In this document: positions 9,814 to 19,600 of the stretch, piece after piece
How positions within the stretch are numbered: position 1 is the stretch's first letter
Layout: each line of letters starts with the position of its first letter
Assembly (NCBI RefSeq): GCF_009909185.1
Contig: NZ_JAAAMV010000027.1
Coordinates: 1-64,000, forward strand
DNA length: 64,000 nucleotides
Origin: Paenibacillus glycinis
Lineage (GTDB): Bacteria; Bacillota; Bacilli; Paenibacillales; Paenibacillaceae
Direction: 5' to 3'
Position numbers and translations under genes: made by a program
Notes under the pieces: model-generated
What the model was told of the DNA's origin: nothing
Databases searched by the model: none
Seen by the model: the letters and a program-made list of their open reading frames with translations, nothing else

Positions 9814-9827
9814 AGTAAACGCTTACA
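9814..9827. promoter_or_regulatory. Candidate cre (CcpA) box before the first sensor kinase
   Basis: AGTAAACGCTTACA fits the Bacillus cre consensus TGWAANCGNTNWCA at 13 of 14 positions. It lies 26 bases before the kinase start and overlaps a possible -10 box (CATAAT, 9826-9831). It is also in the divergent region shared with the GH5-like gene, so it could repress either side. Confidence 0.65.
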
Positions 9828-9853
9828 TAATCGAGTGACGGGAGCCGGCGCGA

Positions 9854-11644
9854 ATGAACATCGGACGTGGCTTTTTCCATTTTAACGAATTTAGCAGCAT
9901 GACCATGCAGAAGAAGCTGATAATCGTATTCGTGGTGCTGATCATCATTCCGATCTCGGCTACGGGGTTTATATCCTACCAGAATTACATTCAATCGATC
10001 AATAAGAATACGAAAAACTACGTCACCGAGCTGATCGGCAACATGCAAGCGAATCTGGACAGCCATCTGGAAGATATGATGACCGTCAGCAAAATCCCGC
10101 TCTACTCGGTTGACATGCAGCAATATATGAGCCATCGGGAGTTGACGCTCGAGAAGCAGCGCCAAATGGACTTCTATATCGGCCTGCTCGACAGCATGAG
10201 GAAAAATCTCTATTCCGCATACCTCTACGATAATTACGGCAACGTGTTCTACCGGGTCAAGACGGATGCGATCCGCGGAGATATGATGAGCCATTACGAG
10301 GAATGGAAGCGGCTTGCCGTCCAAGGCAACGGCGATCCGGTCATTATTCCGACCCAGCGGGTGATGTCCGCGAACGGCACGCCGCAATATCTGTTCACGG
10401 TGCTGCGAAGCATTCGGGATATCGGCACGCTGGAGACCATCGGCTACGTAGCCGTGGATGCCGATATTCGCGTCATCGAGGATGTCGTGCAGGAGCTGAA
10501 CGCGGTGACGAACGGGAAGACGCTGATCATCGACGGCCGGAACAATGTCGCTTATGACAGCGATCATGTGCTGACGGCGACCAATATCACGGGCAACGAG
10601 GTCATTCGGAGAGCCGTCGGCGATCAAGGCAGCTTTAACGTGGCGGTCGACGGCATCTCCTACATCTGCAGCTACTCCGTGTCCAAAGATACCGGGTGGA
10701 AAATATTCGCGTTCGTTCCGGTTCGCTATCTCCATCACGATGCCCAGGTGACGCGGAACGTCACGCTTACGACCACCATCGCGATTATCGGCTTCGCGCT
10801 GCTTGTCTCGGTCATATTGGCCTTTATGATGACCCGATCCCTCCGCCGGATGACGGACCTGATGCGCACGGTGCGCGGCGGCAACCTGGACGTCAGCTTC
10901 AACGTGAAGCAGAAGGACGAAGTGGGCATACTCGGCACGGAATTCAACCGCATGCTCAGGCGGATGAAGGAATTGATCTCCGAAATTTACGTCATTCAGT
11001 CCCGCAAAAAAGAGGCCGATCTGGAGGCGCTGCAAAGCCAGATCAATCCGCATTTTATCTACAACACCTTAGAAACGATCCGGATGACCGCCGAAATTAA
11101 CGATGACGAAGAAGTCGCGGAGATGACCTTTACGCTCGGGAAGCTGCTCAGGTACAGCATTAACCGGGGGCGGGAGACGGTTGAGCTAAGAGAGGAGCTG
11201 CAGCATCTGGAGCGGTATCTTCAGCTGCTTCGCTATCGGTTCAGCAACCGTTTCGTCGTTGACTTCGACATCCCGCAGGAGCTGATGAGCTTCCCCGTGA
11301 TGAAGCTGACCTTCCAGCCGATCGTCGAGAATGCCGTTCTTCATGGCATGGAGGGCAAGCCCAACGAGGTCACCATCCGCTTATCGGCGGAGCTGAAGGA
11401 GCAGCTGCTTATCTTTTCGATTCGGGACGAAGGCGCGGGCATGGACGGCATGACGCTGGATCTGCTTCGCCAATCGATGAACGGCACCCGCGCGTCGGGA
11501 AGCTCCAAGACCGGGGTAGGCTTGCGCAATGTCAATGAACGGATCAAGCTGCACTACGGCGAGACGTACGGACTCGAGATCGAGAGCAAATGGGGAGACG
11601 GAACAACCGTGTATCTAAAACTTCCGAGAAAGCATGGTGAATAG
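9854..11644 (+). CDS. YesM-type sensor histidine kinase (mannan locus)
   Basis: A 596-residue membrane kinase. Transmembrane helix at about 20-40, extracellular sensor to about 300, second helix at about 302-323 (IAIIGFALLVSVILAFMM), HAMP, then a His_kinase domain with QINPHFIYNTLETI (phosphorylated His400) and HATPase boxes VENAVLHGME, DEGAGMDG and GVGLRNVNERI. This Lyt/YesM class senses extracellular oligosaccharides, often through a binding protein, and phosphorylates an AraC-type regulator. The partner is encoded three bases downstream. The following importer and mannanase genes suggest a manno-oligosaccharide signal. Confidence 0.9.
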   Translation: MNIGRGFFHFNEFSSMTMQKKLIIVFVVLIIIPISATGFISYQNYIQSINKNTKNYVTELIGNMQANLDSHLEDMMTVSKIPLYSVDMQQYMSHRELTLEKQRQMDFYIGLLDSMRKNLYSAYLYDNYGNVFYRVKTDAIRGDMMSHYEEWKRLAVQGNGDPVIIPTQRVMSANGTPQYLFTVLRSIRDIGTLETIGYVAVDADIRVIEDVVQELNAVTNGKTLIIDGRNNVAYDSDHVLTATNITGNEVIRRAVGDQGSFNVAVDGISYICSYSVSKDTGWKIFAFVPVRYLHHDAQVTRNVTLTTTIAIIGFALLVSVILAFMMTRSLRRMTDLMRTVRGGNLDVSFNVKQKDEVGILGTEFNRMLRRMKELISEIYVIQSRKKEADLEALQSQINPHFIYNTLETIRMTAEINDDEEVAEMTFTLGKLLRYSINRGRETVELREELQHLERYLQLLRYRFSNRFVVDFDIPQELMSFPVMKLTFQPIVENAVLHGMEGKPNEVTIRLSAELKEQLLIFSIRDEGAGMDGMTLDLLRQSMNGTRASGSSKTGVGLRNVNERIKLHYGETYGLEIESKWGDGTTVYLKLPRKHGE

Positions 11645-11647
11645 CAA

Positions 11648-13210
11648 ATGCTGAGCATTATGATCATCGACGACGAGGATCCGATCCGCCGCGGGCTGGA
11701 GAAGATTATTTCCAAGCTCGATGAGGAGTATCTGGTCGTCGGCAGCTTTTCGAACGGCTTCGAGGCTTCTCAGGAGCTGGACCGATTGACGCCGGACCTG
11801 GTCATTACCGATATCAAAATGCCCTATATGGACGGGCTGAAATTTATCGAGGAATTAAGGCGCCGCCTTCCGAGCGCGCGATGTCTGATTCTGAGCGGCT
11901 ATAACGACTTCGACTATGCGCGAACCGCCATGCAATATGGCGTAAAGGATTATCTGATCAAGCCGGTCGATAAGGAGGAGCTGGTGGTCAACCTGTCCCA
12001 TATCCATATCGAATTGAAGGCGGCGAAGCAGGAAAAAGAAAAGGAGCAGCTGCTAAGCAAAAAAGCGCAAATGAGCGACCTGTTGCTGCGGGAGCAGCAG
12101 CTGCGCCGGCTGCTGGGAGGCGATAGGGTTACTCCCGTATCCGCAGCCGTCGAGGAGATTTCCATTCCTGTCTTATTGGAGCGGCCCTACGCGCTGCTTG
12201 CCGTGCGGGCATCGAATCAAGGCATGAAGGAGCAGCTGCTGGAATGGGGAAGATCGATGGCCGCCGAAGGCATAGAGAGCGTAGCCATGGAGGCACAGCT
12301 TGTTGCCCTGTTGGTTCCTGTCCCGAATGAGGAAGAGACGGACAGGCCAGCGCATCGAACGGCGCTTCGTCTCGTGAACGACCTGCAGTTTGCCGCCAAA
12401 GGCAAGTTCGTCATCGGCATCAGCGGCGGATGCCAAGGCAGCGATGCAGCGGCGGCTGCTTATCGGGAGGCGCTCGCGCTGTCCTGCGCCGGCATATACA
12501 AGCGCGAGGCGTTTGCCGTTGTAACGGGCAGGGAGGGCCCCAATGCTCCTGCGGAGCCTGCCTTTTTCACGGCGCTGCTGACAGGCGGGTTTACGCGGGC
12601 GCTGGAGCGCCTGGATGCCGAAGGCATCGGGGAGGCCGTGCAGCGGATGTTCGCGGAGATCGAGCGGGTACGGCCGCCTTATGAGGATCTTGTGCAGTTT
12701 GTGGCCAACCTGCTCTACACCGCCGTGCAGAAGGTCGACGGTCTGCTTGACGAGCTTGTGAAGCTGACGCCGCCGGGCGTGGGCGTTTATCAATCGGTTG
12801 CGGATTTCTTTAATCTGACCGAGCTGAAGGAACGGATCCTGCATCTGCTGGAGCTGTCGTTGTACCGACTTGCTTCGCTGCGCAAGGAAGGCGGCAACCG
12901 GATTATCGAGACGGTCAAGCAGATGATCCAGCAGGACTATGATAAGGATCTTGAACTGTCGGAGCTTTCGGAGAAAGTGTTCCTTAATCCAAGCTATCTC
13001 AGCACGCTATTCAAGCAGGAGACGGGGCTGACCATCACCCAATACGTGCTGCAGCTGCGAATGATGAAAGCGAAGGAGCTGCTGAAGAAACGGCTCGACC
13101 TGAAGGTCTACGAGGTCGGCGAGCAGGTAGGTTACCCGGACTGCATTTATTTCAATAAGGTGTTTAAAAAAATGGTCGGCATTACGCCGAGGGAGTATCG
13201 GAATTTATAG
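11648..13210 (+). CDS. YesN-type response regulator with AraC DNA-binding domain
   Basis: A 520-residue protein: receiver domain (about 1-125) with acidic pocket DDED and phosphoacceptor Asp55 in VITDIKMPYMDG, a coiled segment around 125-160, a variable middle region, and two helix-turn-helix motifs of AraC type at about 415-518 (LSELSEKVFLNPSYLSTLFK and VYEVGEQVGYPDCIYFNKVF). The start lies three bases after the kinase stop with a weak site of its own, so translational coupling is likely. It probably activates the sugar importer genes at 13.4-16.6 kb and perhaps the two mannanases. Confidence 0.92.
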   Translation: MLSIMIIDDEDPIRRGLEKIISKLDEEYLVVGSFSNGFEASQELDRLTPDLVITDIKMPYMDGLKFIEELRRRLPSARCLILSGYNDFDYARTAMQYGVKDYLIKPVDKEELVVNLSHIHIELKAAKQEKEKEQLLSKKAQMSDLLLREQQLRRLLGGDRVTPVSAAVEEISIPVLLERPYALLAVRASNQGMKEQLLEWGRSMAAEGIESVAMEAQLVALLVPVPNEEETDRPAHRTALRLVNDLQFAAKGKFVIGISGGCQGSDAAAAAYREALALSCAGIYKREAFAVVTGREGPNAPAEPAFFTALLTGGFTRALERLDAEGIGEAVQRMFAEIERVRPPYEDLVQFVANLLYTAVQKVDGLLDELVKLTPPGVGVYQSVADFFNLTELKERILHLLELSLYRLASLRKEGGNRIIETVKQMIQQDYDKDLELSELSEKVFLNPSYLSTLFKQETGLTITQYVLQLRMMKAKELLKKRLDLKVYEVGEQVGYPDCIYFNKVFKKMVGITPREYRNL

Positions 13211-13360
13211 AAGCCCATGCTTTCCGAAGCATAGGAAAGCGCGAAGACCCAAAAAGAAGACCATAAACAAAAAACCGCGACATTAAATTGCGAAGGCGCT
13301 TACTCTATAATCGGTTTTGTGAGTAAGCGCATTCACCACATATTCGAGGGGGAGTCGGGT

Positions 13361-14731
13361 TTGAATAAGAAGCAGTTGATTTCCGCGATGGCCGTGCTAG
13401 GCCTCGCAATGACAATGGCAGCGGGATGCGGCTCGAATAACGGGAGCAACGAAGGGACAGCGGCTACCAGCGGCAATACGCCGGATAACGGCGCTGCTAC
13501 AGCCGCGGCTGATAACGCGGCAACAACAAACGCGGCAACAACGAACGCGGCGGCAAGCGAAGAGCCCGCTGCCCCCAAGATTGCGGGCAAAATCGTATTC
13601 ACGACGAACCGGACGGACCTGGTGGACACGGAGCTCAAGAGCTACGCGGCCAAGTTCCACGAGAAATACCCGGACGCAACGGTCGAGATCGAGGCGATCA
13701 AGGATTACGACCAAACGACCAAGATCCGCATGGCTTCCAACGAACTCGCCGACATCAGCCTTATTCCGGGCACGGTGAAGAACTCGGACCTCCCGACCTT
13801 CTACCAGCCTCTCGACGATCTGGGCCTGAACGACCGCATTTACTTCAAGGACAACCGGAGCCAGGACGGCAAGCTGTACGGGATCTCCTCCGGCAGCGCC
13901 GCGATGGGCGTCACGTTTAACAAAAAAGCTTTTGCGCAGGCCGGCATCGCCGAGGCGCCGAAGACGCTCGACGAATTTTACGCGGATGCGGAAAAGCTGA
14001 AAGCGGCGGGCATCATTCCGCTCGCCACGAACTTCAAGGACAAATGGCCGCTGTACGGCTGGGACCAGGAGGCGTTTATTTTCGCCGACGACCCGACCCT
14101 GCATAACACGATGGCGACGCAGGACGAGCCGTTCGCGGTAGACGGTCCTCACTGGCAGGCATTCTCCATCCTGAAGAAAATGGTGGATGGCGGTTATGTC
14201 GAGAAGGACCTGATGTCGACGAACTGGGAAGGCTCCAAGAAGGATGTCGCTTCCGGCAAAATCGCGATGTTCCTGCTCGGCAACTGGGTTGTCCCGCAAG
14301 TCGTGGATAACGGCGCGGCAGCCGAGGACGTAGGCTTCTTCCCGCTGCCGCTGGATAACAGCGGGGAAGCGAAGGTCGTGCTCGCCTCCGACTACTACTA
14401 CGGCATCGACAAGAACAGCGAGAATCCGGAGACGGCCAAAGCGTTCCTCAAATTCCTGATCGAAGAATCCGGCTATGACGATTACGCGGGCTTCATCCCC
14501 GTCCTGAAGGACAAGAAGCCTAAGCTCGCCCAGCTGAACGAATTTATGGCGACGAATCCGAAGGTGATCGAAATGTCCGCCGAGAACGACGATTACTTGG
14601 CCATCGCGAACAAAATGCAGTTCGATACGAGCGCCTTCGCCCAGGACGCGATCACGGGCAAAGACATGAAGACCGTCTTCGAGACCTACAACAAGAAGTG
14701 GAAAGATGCGAAGGCATCCCTAGGCAAATAA
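13361..14731 (+). CDS. CUT1 ABC transporter sugar-binding lipoprotein
   Basis: A 456-residue extracellular solute-binding protein (SBP family 1). The start is TTG at 13361, six bases after GAGGGGGAG (13346-13354). An in-frame GTG at 13319 lacks such a site and would spoil the signal. The lipobox MAAGC places the lipidated cysteine at residue 23, followed by a long Asn/Thr/Ala-rich linker (to about residue 75). The binding domain carries motifs such as DLVDTELKSYAAKFHEKYPD and a C-terminal FETYNKKWKDAK. It should deliver oligosaccharides to the two permeases encoded next. A TATAAT at 13306-13311 may be its -10 box, without a good -35 box, which would fit activation by the AraC-type regulator upstream. 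Confidence 0.9.
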   Translation: MNKKQLISAMAVLGLAMTMAAGCGSNNGSNEGTAATSGNTPDNGAATAAADNAATTNAATTNAAASEEPAAPKIAGKIVFTTNRTDLVDTELKSYAAKFHEKYPDATVEIEAIKDYDQTTKIRMASNELADISLIPGTVKNSDLPTFYQPLDDLGLNDRIYFKDNRSQDGKLYGISSGSAAMGVTFNKKAFAQAGIAEAPKTLDEFYADAEKLKAAGIIPLATNFKDKWPLYGWDQEAFIFADDPTLHNTMATQDEPFAVDGPHWQAFSILKKMVDGGYVEKDLMSTNWEGSKKDVASGKIAMFLLGNWVVPQVVDNGAAAEDVGFFPLPLDNSGEAKVVLASDYYYGIDKNSENPETAKAFLKFLIEESGYDDYAGFIPVLKDKKPKLAQLNEFMATNPKVIEMSAENDDYLAIANKMQFDTSAFAQDAITGKDMKTVFETYNKKWKDAKASLGK

Positions 14732-14750
14732 GGTTCATAGCAAGTTAACG

Positions 14751-14796
14751 GGAAGAGAAGATGCTTATCGGCGGAATCGATAACGTTTTCTCTTCC
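14751..14796 (+). promoter_or_regulatory. Long stem-loop between binding-protein and permease genes
   Basis: GGAAGAGAA (14751-14759) pairs with TTCTCTTCC (14788-14796). Inside it TTATCG pairs with CGATAA, making a two-part stem. It starts 20 bases after the binding-protein stop and ends 30 bases before the permease start. There is no long T-run right after it, so partial termination or protection of the upstream message from 3' decay is more likely than full termination. Confidence 0.6.
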
Positions 14797-14826
14797 TCCT
14801 TATCCAGAAGCAAAGAAGGGTTGCCG

Positions 14827-15711
14827 ATGTTCGCAATGAGTTACAAGATACAGCGCTATGTCATATTGATCGCCTTCCTTGCGCTTCCGCTGCTGCTGCT
14901 TGCGGTATTCTCCTTTTATCCGGCGCTTTATCTGGCGTGGCTGAGCTTGACCTCATGGGACGGCTACAGTCCGAAGAAGGCTTGGATAGGCTTCGGCAAC
15001 TATAAGGAGATCTTCACGAACGCGGATATGTTCAAGGTCCTCTCCCATAACTTCGTCTATTTCATGGGGGGAATCGTTCAGAATCTTGCGGCCCTGTCCT
15101 TCGCCGTGCTGCTCAATTCGCGCCTAAGAGGGCGCAACGCGTTCCGGGTGCTGCTCTTCCTGCCTTACATTATGAACAGCGTGGCGATCGCCTATATGTT
15201 CACGTATGTCTACGACGCCCAGAACGGCTCGCTGAATGCCCTTCTGACTTCCGTCGGTCTGCAATCCTGGATCAGAAGCTGGCTGGGCGATGCCGCTATC
15301 GTCAACTATTCGCTTGCCTTTATCTCGGCGTGGAAGTTCATGGGCTTCAATATGGTGATTTATTTAGGCGCGTTGCAATCGATTCCCGGCGACCTGTACG
15401 AGGCGGCCAAAATCGACGGGGCGGGACCGTTCAAATCCTTCCTCTGCATTACCTGGCCGAGCGTGATTAAAATCGTGGAGCTCAGCATGCTGCTTACGGT
15501 CAGCGGCGCGCTTGAAGTATTCGATCTGCCGTTCGTGATGACGAAGGGCGGACCGGCGGGTTCCAGCCAGACGTTCGTGACCCAGACCGTGGAGACGGCC
15601 TTTAACTTCAGCAATTACGGGCTCGCCTCGGCCATGGGGATGGTGCTGCTGCTTATCGTCGTGCTGGTTATTTTTGTCCAGCGGAAACTGCTCTTGCGAG
15701 GGGAGGATTAG
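14827..15711 (+). CDS. CUT1 sugar ABC transporter permease (MalF type)
   Basis: A 294-residue integral membrane protein with about six helices. The first is VILIAFLALPLLLLAVFSFY, followed by the YPALYLAWLSLTSWDGY segment typical of MalF-like permeases. The ATPase-coupling loop contains EAAKIDGAGPFKSFLCITWP (the EAA motif). The ATG at 14827 follows AAGAAGGG by six bases; an in-frame ATG at 14761 lies within the intergenic stem-loop and is less likely. Four bases separate its stop from the next permease, so they are coupled. No ATPase gene is nearby; such systems usually share an MsmX-type ATPase. Confidence 0.9.
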   Translation: MFAMSYKIQRYVILIAFLALPLLLLAVFSFYPALYLAWLSLTSWDGYSPKKAWIGFGNYKEIFTNADMFKVLSHNFVYFMGGIVQNLAALSFAVLLNSRLRGRNAFRVLLFLPYIMNSVAIAYMFTYVYDAQNGSLNALLTSVGLQSWIRSWLGDAAIVNYSLAFISAWKFMGFNMVIYLGALQSIPGDLYEAAKIDGAGPFKSFLCITWPSVIKIVELSMLLTVSGALEVFDLPFVMTKGGPAGSSQTFVTQTVETAFNFSNYGLASAMGMVLLLIVVLVIFVQRKLLLRGED

Positions 15712-15714
15712 GTC

Positions 15715-16599
15715 ATGGAAGCGCCATTGAATAACCGCGCCGACCGCGAAACGGCGCGCCGGGCCGCGGTCTCATCCTCACGCGCATTAACCGCCGTTCT
15801 AAAATACGCCGTGCTGCTGGCAGCCGTATTCGTTATTTTGTTCCCGCCGTACGTCGTGCTATTGAATGCGTTCAAAGGCAACGAGGAGTATGCCGCCTCC
15901 GGCGTGTTTGATGTCCCGAATTCGTTCTTTAACTTCGATAACTTCTCCATGGTGTTCCACCGCGGGGATATGCTGAACGCTTTTCTGAATACGGGCAAGA
16001 TTCTCGTGCTGTCGGTCGCGGGCAACGTGCTGATGGGGACGATGGTGGCGTTCGCGCTCGGCCGGTTTGATTTCAAGCTGAAATCCTGGATTCTCGGCGC
16101 CTATGTGGCGGCCACGCTTATTCCGTCCGTCACCACGCAGGTCGCGGTCTTCGGCATTATCAAAGAGCTCGGCCTGTTCAACTCCCTGTACGGTCCGGTG
16201 CTGCTGTACATCGGGACGGACGTGGTCCAGATTTACCTGTACCTGCAGTTTATCCGCCACATTCCCTACGATCTCGACGAAAATGCCATGATCGAAGGCG
16301 CGTCGCTCTTCCGGATCTACCGCTCGATTATTTTCCCATTGCTAGCGCCGGCGACGGCAACGGCGGTTATTCTGAAGAGCATCTCGATCTACAACGACAT
16401 GTATATTCCTTATCTGTACATGCCGTCGCAGAAGCTGCGGGTCGTCTCGACGGGACTGATGAACTTCGTGGGCGTCAACAGCGCGCAGTGGAACGTGGTA
16501 TGCGCGGCGCTGCTTATCATTCTTCTGCCGACGACGATTCTCTATCTCTTCATGCAGCGGTTCATCTTCTCCGGGATCGTCAGCGGTTCGGTCAAATAA
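15715..16599 (+). CDS. CUT1 sugar ABC transporter permease (MalG type)
   Basis: A 294-residue membrane protein with about six helices (for example VLLAAVFVILFPPYVVLLNAF and LIPSVTTQVAVFGIIKELGL) and a coupling loop ENAMIEGASLFRIYRSIIFP. A GGGGAGGA in the end of the preceding gene serves its ATG. It forms the second half of the importer channel with the product of 14827-15711. The SLH-anchored mannanase gene follows at 34 bases, so enzyme and importer are probably one transcript. Confidence 0.9.
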   Translation: MEAPLNNRADRETARRAAVSSSRALTAVLKYAVLLAAVFVILFPPYVVLLNAFKGNEEYAASGVFDVPNSFFNFDNFSMVFHRGDMLNAFLNTGKILVLSVAGNVLMGTMVAFALGRFDFKLKSWILGAYVAATLIPSVTTQVAVFGIIKELGLFNSLYGPVLLYIGTDVVQIYLYLQFIRHIPYDLDENAMIEGASLFRIYRSIIFPLLAPATATAVILKSISIYNDMYIPYLYMPSQKLRVVSTGLMNFVGVNSAQWNVVCAALLIILLPTTILYLFMQRFIFSGIVSGSVK

Positions 16600-16633
16600 C
16601 GAACGTCTCAATTACCTTTGAAGGAGTGGGCTT

Positions 16634-19600
16634 ATGTTAATTCGCAAGAAGATGCTGTCGCTCGGTCTCGCGGTGCTCGTAGCGGCTTCCGTCGCGATGC
16701 CCGGCATGCGAAGCTCGAGCGTGCACGCGGAGGAATCGGGCGAGCCGATCGCCGCGGAATCCGCGTCCCCGTTCATCACGCGCAGCGGCGATAAGCTGAT
16801 GGACGGCGATCGGGAGTTCCGGTTTATCTCGGCCAACGTGCCGACCCTGTCGATGGTGGAGGATGTTTACTGGCGGACGCCAACCGCGTGGGAGCAGGAG
16901 GACGCGTTCAAGACGCTTGTTCAAATGGGCGGCACGGTGACCCGGCCGTACGTGCTGTCCGTGCGCAAAGCGGACGATCCCGCCGACATGGTCCGCCACG
17001 TTATGGGCATCGGCTCCGACGACAAGCCGATGTTCAACGAAGAGGCGTTCGTGGCCTACGATAAGATGATTCAACTGGCCGGGCAGTACGGCATTCGCCT
17101 CGTTCTCCCGTTCGTGGACCAGTATCAATGGCAGGGCGGAATTTCCGAATACGCGGGTTTCCGCGGCAAAAGCAAGGATGCGTTCTGGACCGATCCGCAG
17201 CTGATCGCGGACTTTAAGTCGGTCATCGCGTATACGCTGAACCGGGTGAATACGTTCACCGGCGTTGCCTACAAGGACGATCCGACGATTCTCGCGTGGG
17301 AGACGGGCAACGAGCTGGTACCGCAGTCTTCGACCTGGACGCATGATATCGCGGCGTATATCAAAAGCCTCGACGGCCACCATCTCGTGCTGGACGGCAA
17401 ATACGGCATCGACGACGCTTCCCTGACGGACGACGCGATCGATATCGTCTCCAACCACTACTATCCGGATCATTACCCGAGCTACGCCTCCCAGGTGAAC
17501 GTCGACAAAAATAAGGCGGCGGGCAAAAAGCCGTTTATCGTCGGCGAATTCGGCTTCAAGCCGACGAACGAACTTGGCGCGTTCCTCGATAACGCGATCG
17601 AAAACGGCACCTCCGGCGCGATGATCTGGAGCCTCCGTTACCATAGCCGGGACGGCGGCTTCTACCCGCACACCGAATCGACGTTCAACGGCGTATTCTA
17701 CGGGGCGTACCGCTGGCCGGGCTTCCCATCGGGCGACGGCTTCGACGAGACCAATATGCTGCATACGCTGCGGGACAAAGCGTTCGCGATCCGCGGCATC
17801 GGCGAACCGCCGGCGCTGCAGCAGCCGGAGGCTCCCGTTATGCGGCCGGTCGATTCCGTATCCACGATCAGCTGGCTGGGCTCGGTCGGCGCCTCCGCTT
17901 ACCGGGTCGAACGTTCGGAGCAGCCGGACGGCGGCTGGACGGTCGTTGACGAGAACGCGTACGACGCGGTACCGACGGAGTCCCAGTTGCTAGACGATAC
18001 GACGGCGGTGACCGGCCGGTCCTATTACTACCGGGTAACCGCGAAGAACAGCGCCGGCGAATCCGTACCGTCGGCAGTCGTTGGCCCGGTCGTGGCGAAG
18101 CATGTCATTCAGGATGAGATGCGGAACTTCGGCAAGCTGTACAGCCATACCTCGGATCTGGAATTCGAAAGCCGCGATCCAGGTTCCTATGGCGGGGATG
18201 TATCGCGTATCAAAGCGCTGGCAAGCGACAATCCGCAAAGCGTGCAATATGCGATTCCGCTTCATGAAGACGGTACGCCGGCGAAGGTGCTGTCCGTGAG
18301 AGCGGAAGGCTATGTCGCATCGGGAAGCCGCGATCAAGATTTTAGCCTGTCCGCCTCGGCGGATGGGTCGGCGTTCGAGCCGGTCGATGCGGAAGTCTCA
18401 GAGTCGGGCAGCTCGTGGATACGGCGGGCGTATACGACCGGCGGGCTGGCAGAAGGCGCGAAGGTGCTGAAGATCGACTATCCGGCGGCATCCGCCGCGG
18501 GGCAGCTGGGCAAGGTCGTCATTGAATACGAGCATGACGGCTCGGCGCTTACGTTCCCGGATTCCGTGCAGCAGGGCGGGATTACGGACGGGATACTGTC
18601 CGATGACTTGAACAGCTTCCTCAAGATGGATTCGCATTCGGCCAATCTCGGCTTCTCGTCGGATACGCCGGACTACTTCGGCGGCGACGCGAAACGTCTG
18701 TCCCGTACGTCCAATGAGCACGAATGGTTTACGTACAAGGCGGACGGCGATATGAACTACTTCAAGTTCTACGAGTACGCCAGGCAGAATCCGGCCGATT
18801 ACGTCCTGCCGGACTTCAAGTTCTACACGTCGGCAAACGGCACCGACTATACCGAATTCACCAAGGCGGTGAAGACGAGCAAGCTTGGCGAGGGTTACTG
18901 GGCCAAAACGGACTACATCGCCTATCGGCTGCCGGCAGGCACGCGGTACGTGAAGTTCGAATTCCCGGTCGTGCCGGACAGCCATGGGGACCAGCGCTGG
19001 AATCCGCAAGTCGGAAGCCTGCAGATCGGCGTAGGCGGCGCAAAGCTGGATCCGCCGGCAGATGTCGCGAAATCGGCGGTTATCGATGATTTTGAAGGCT
19101 ACACGGGCTCGAGCAATGCGCTGCGCGCGGCTTACAAAGCGAATCCGGACGGCTCTCCGGTGACCTTGACGCTGGATACGGAAGGCAAGGTGAACGGTGC
19201 CTATGCCATGAAGCTGGTCACCGATCTCGGCAAAGGCTGGGGCGGCATGGAGAAGGAGCTGGCCGGCGCCGATTGGTCCGGTAACAGCGGCATTCAGCTG
19301 TGGGTCAACCCGGGCGGCAAGGAGGTTGGACTCACGCTGCAGCTGACCGAAGGCATGGCGACGCAAAGCGAGGTGTGGAAATCGGATACCCGCATCGGCG
19401 GCAATGAGCCGGTGCTCGTCCAGCTGCCGTTCCGCGATTTCTATATCCCGGACTGGTGGAAGAGCAGCCATGCCGGACAGGGCAACGGAACAGTCGATCT
19501 CGGCGGACCTGCTTCGTTCGGTCTGTATTTTGACGGTCCGGCCGGCGATACGACCTTAGTCGTGGATGATATTAAGCTTTATCGTTCGCCGACCATCGAT

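Noticed and set aside
13288..13311. TTGCGA ... TATAAT as promoter of the first binding-protein gene
   Set aside because: The spacer is only 12 bases; TATAAT alone is mentioned as a possible -10 box.
14761..14826. Upstream ATG for the first MalF-type permease
   Set aside because: It lies within a stable hairpin, and the added 22 residues are not typical; the ATG at 14827 has a better site.
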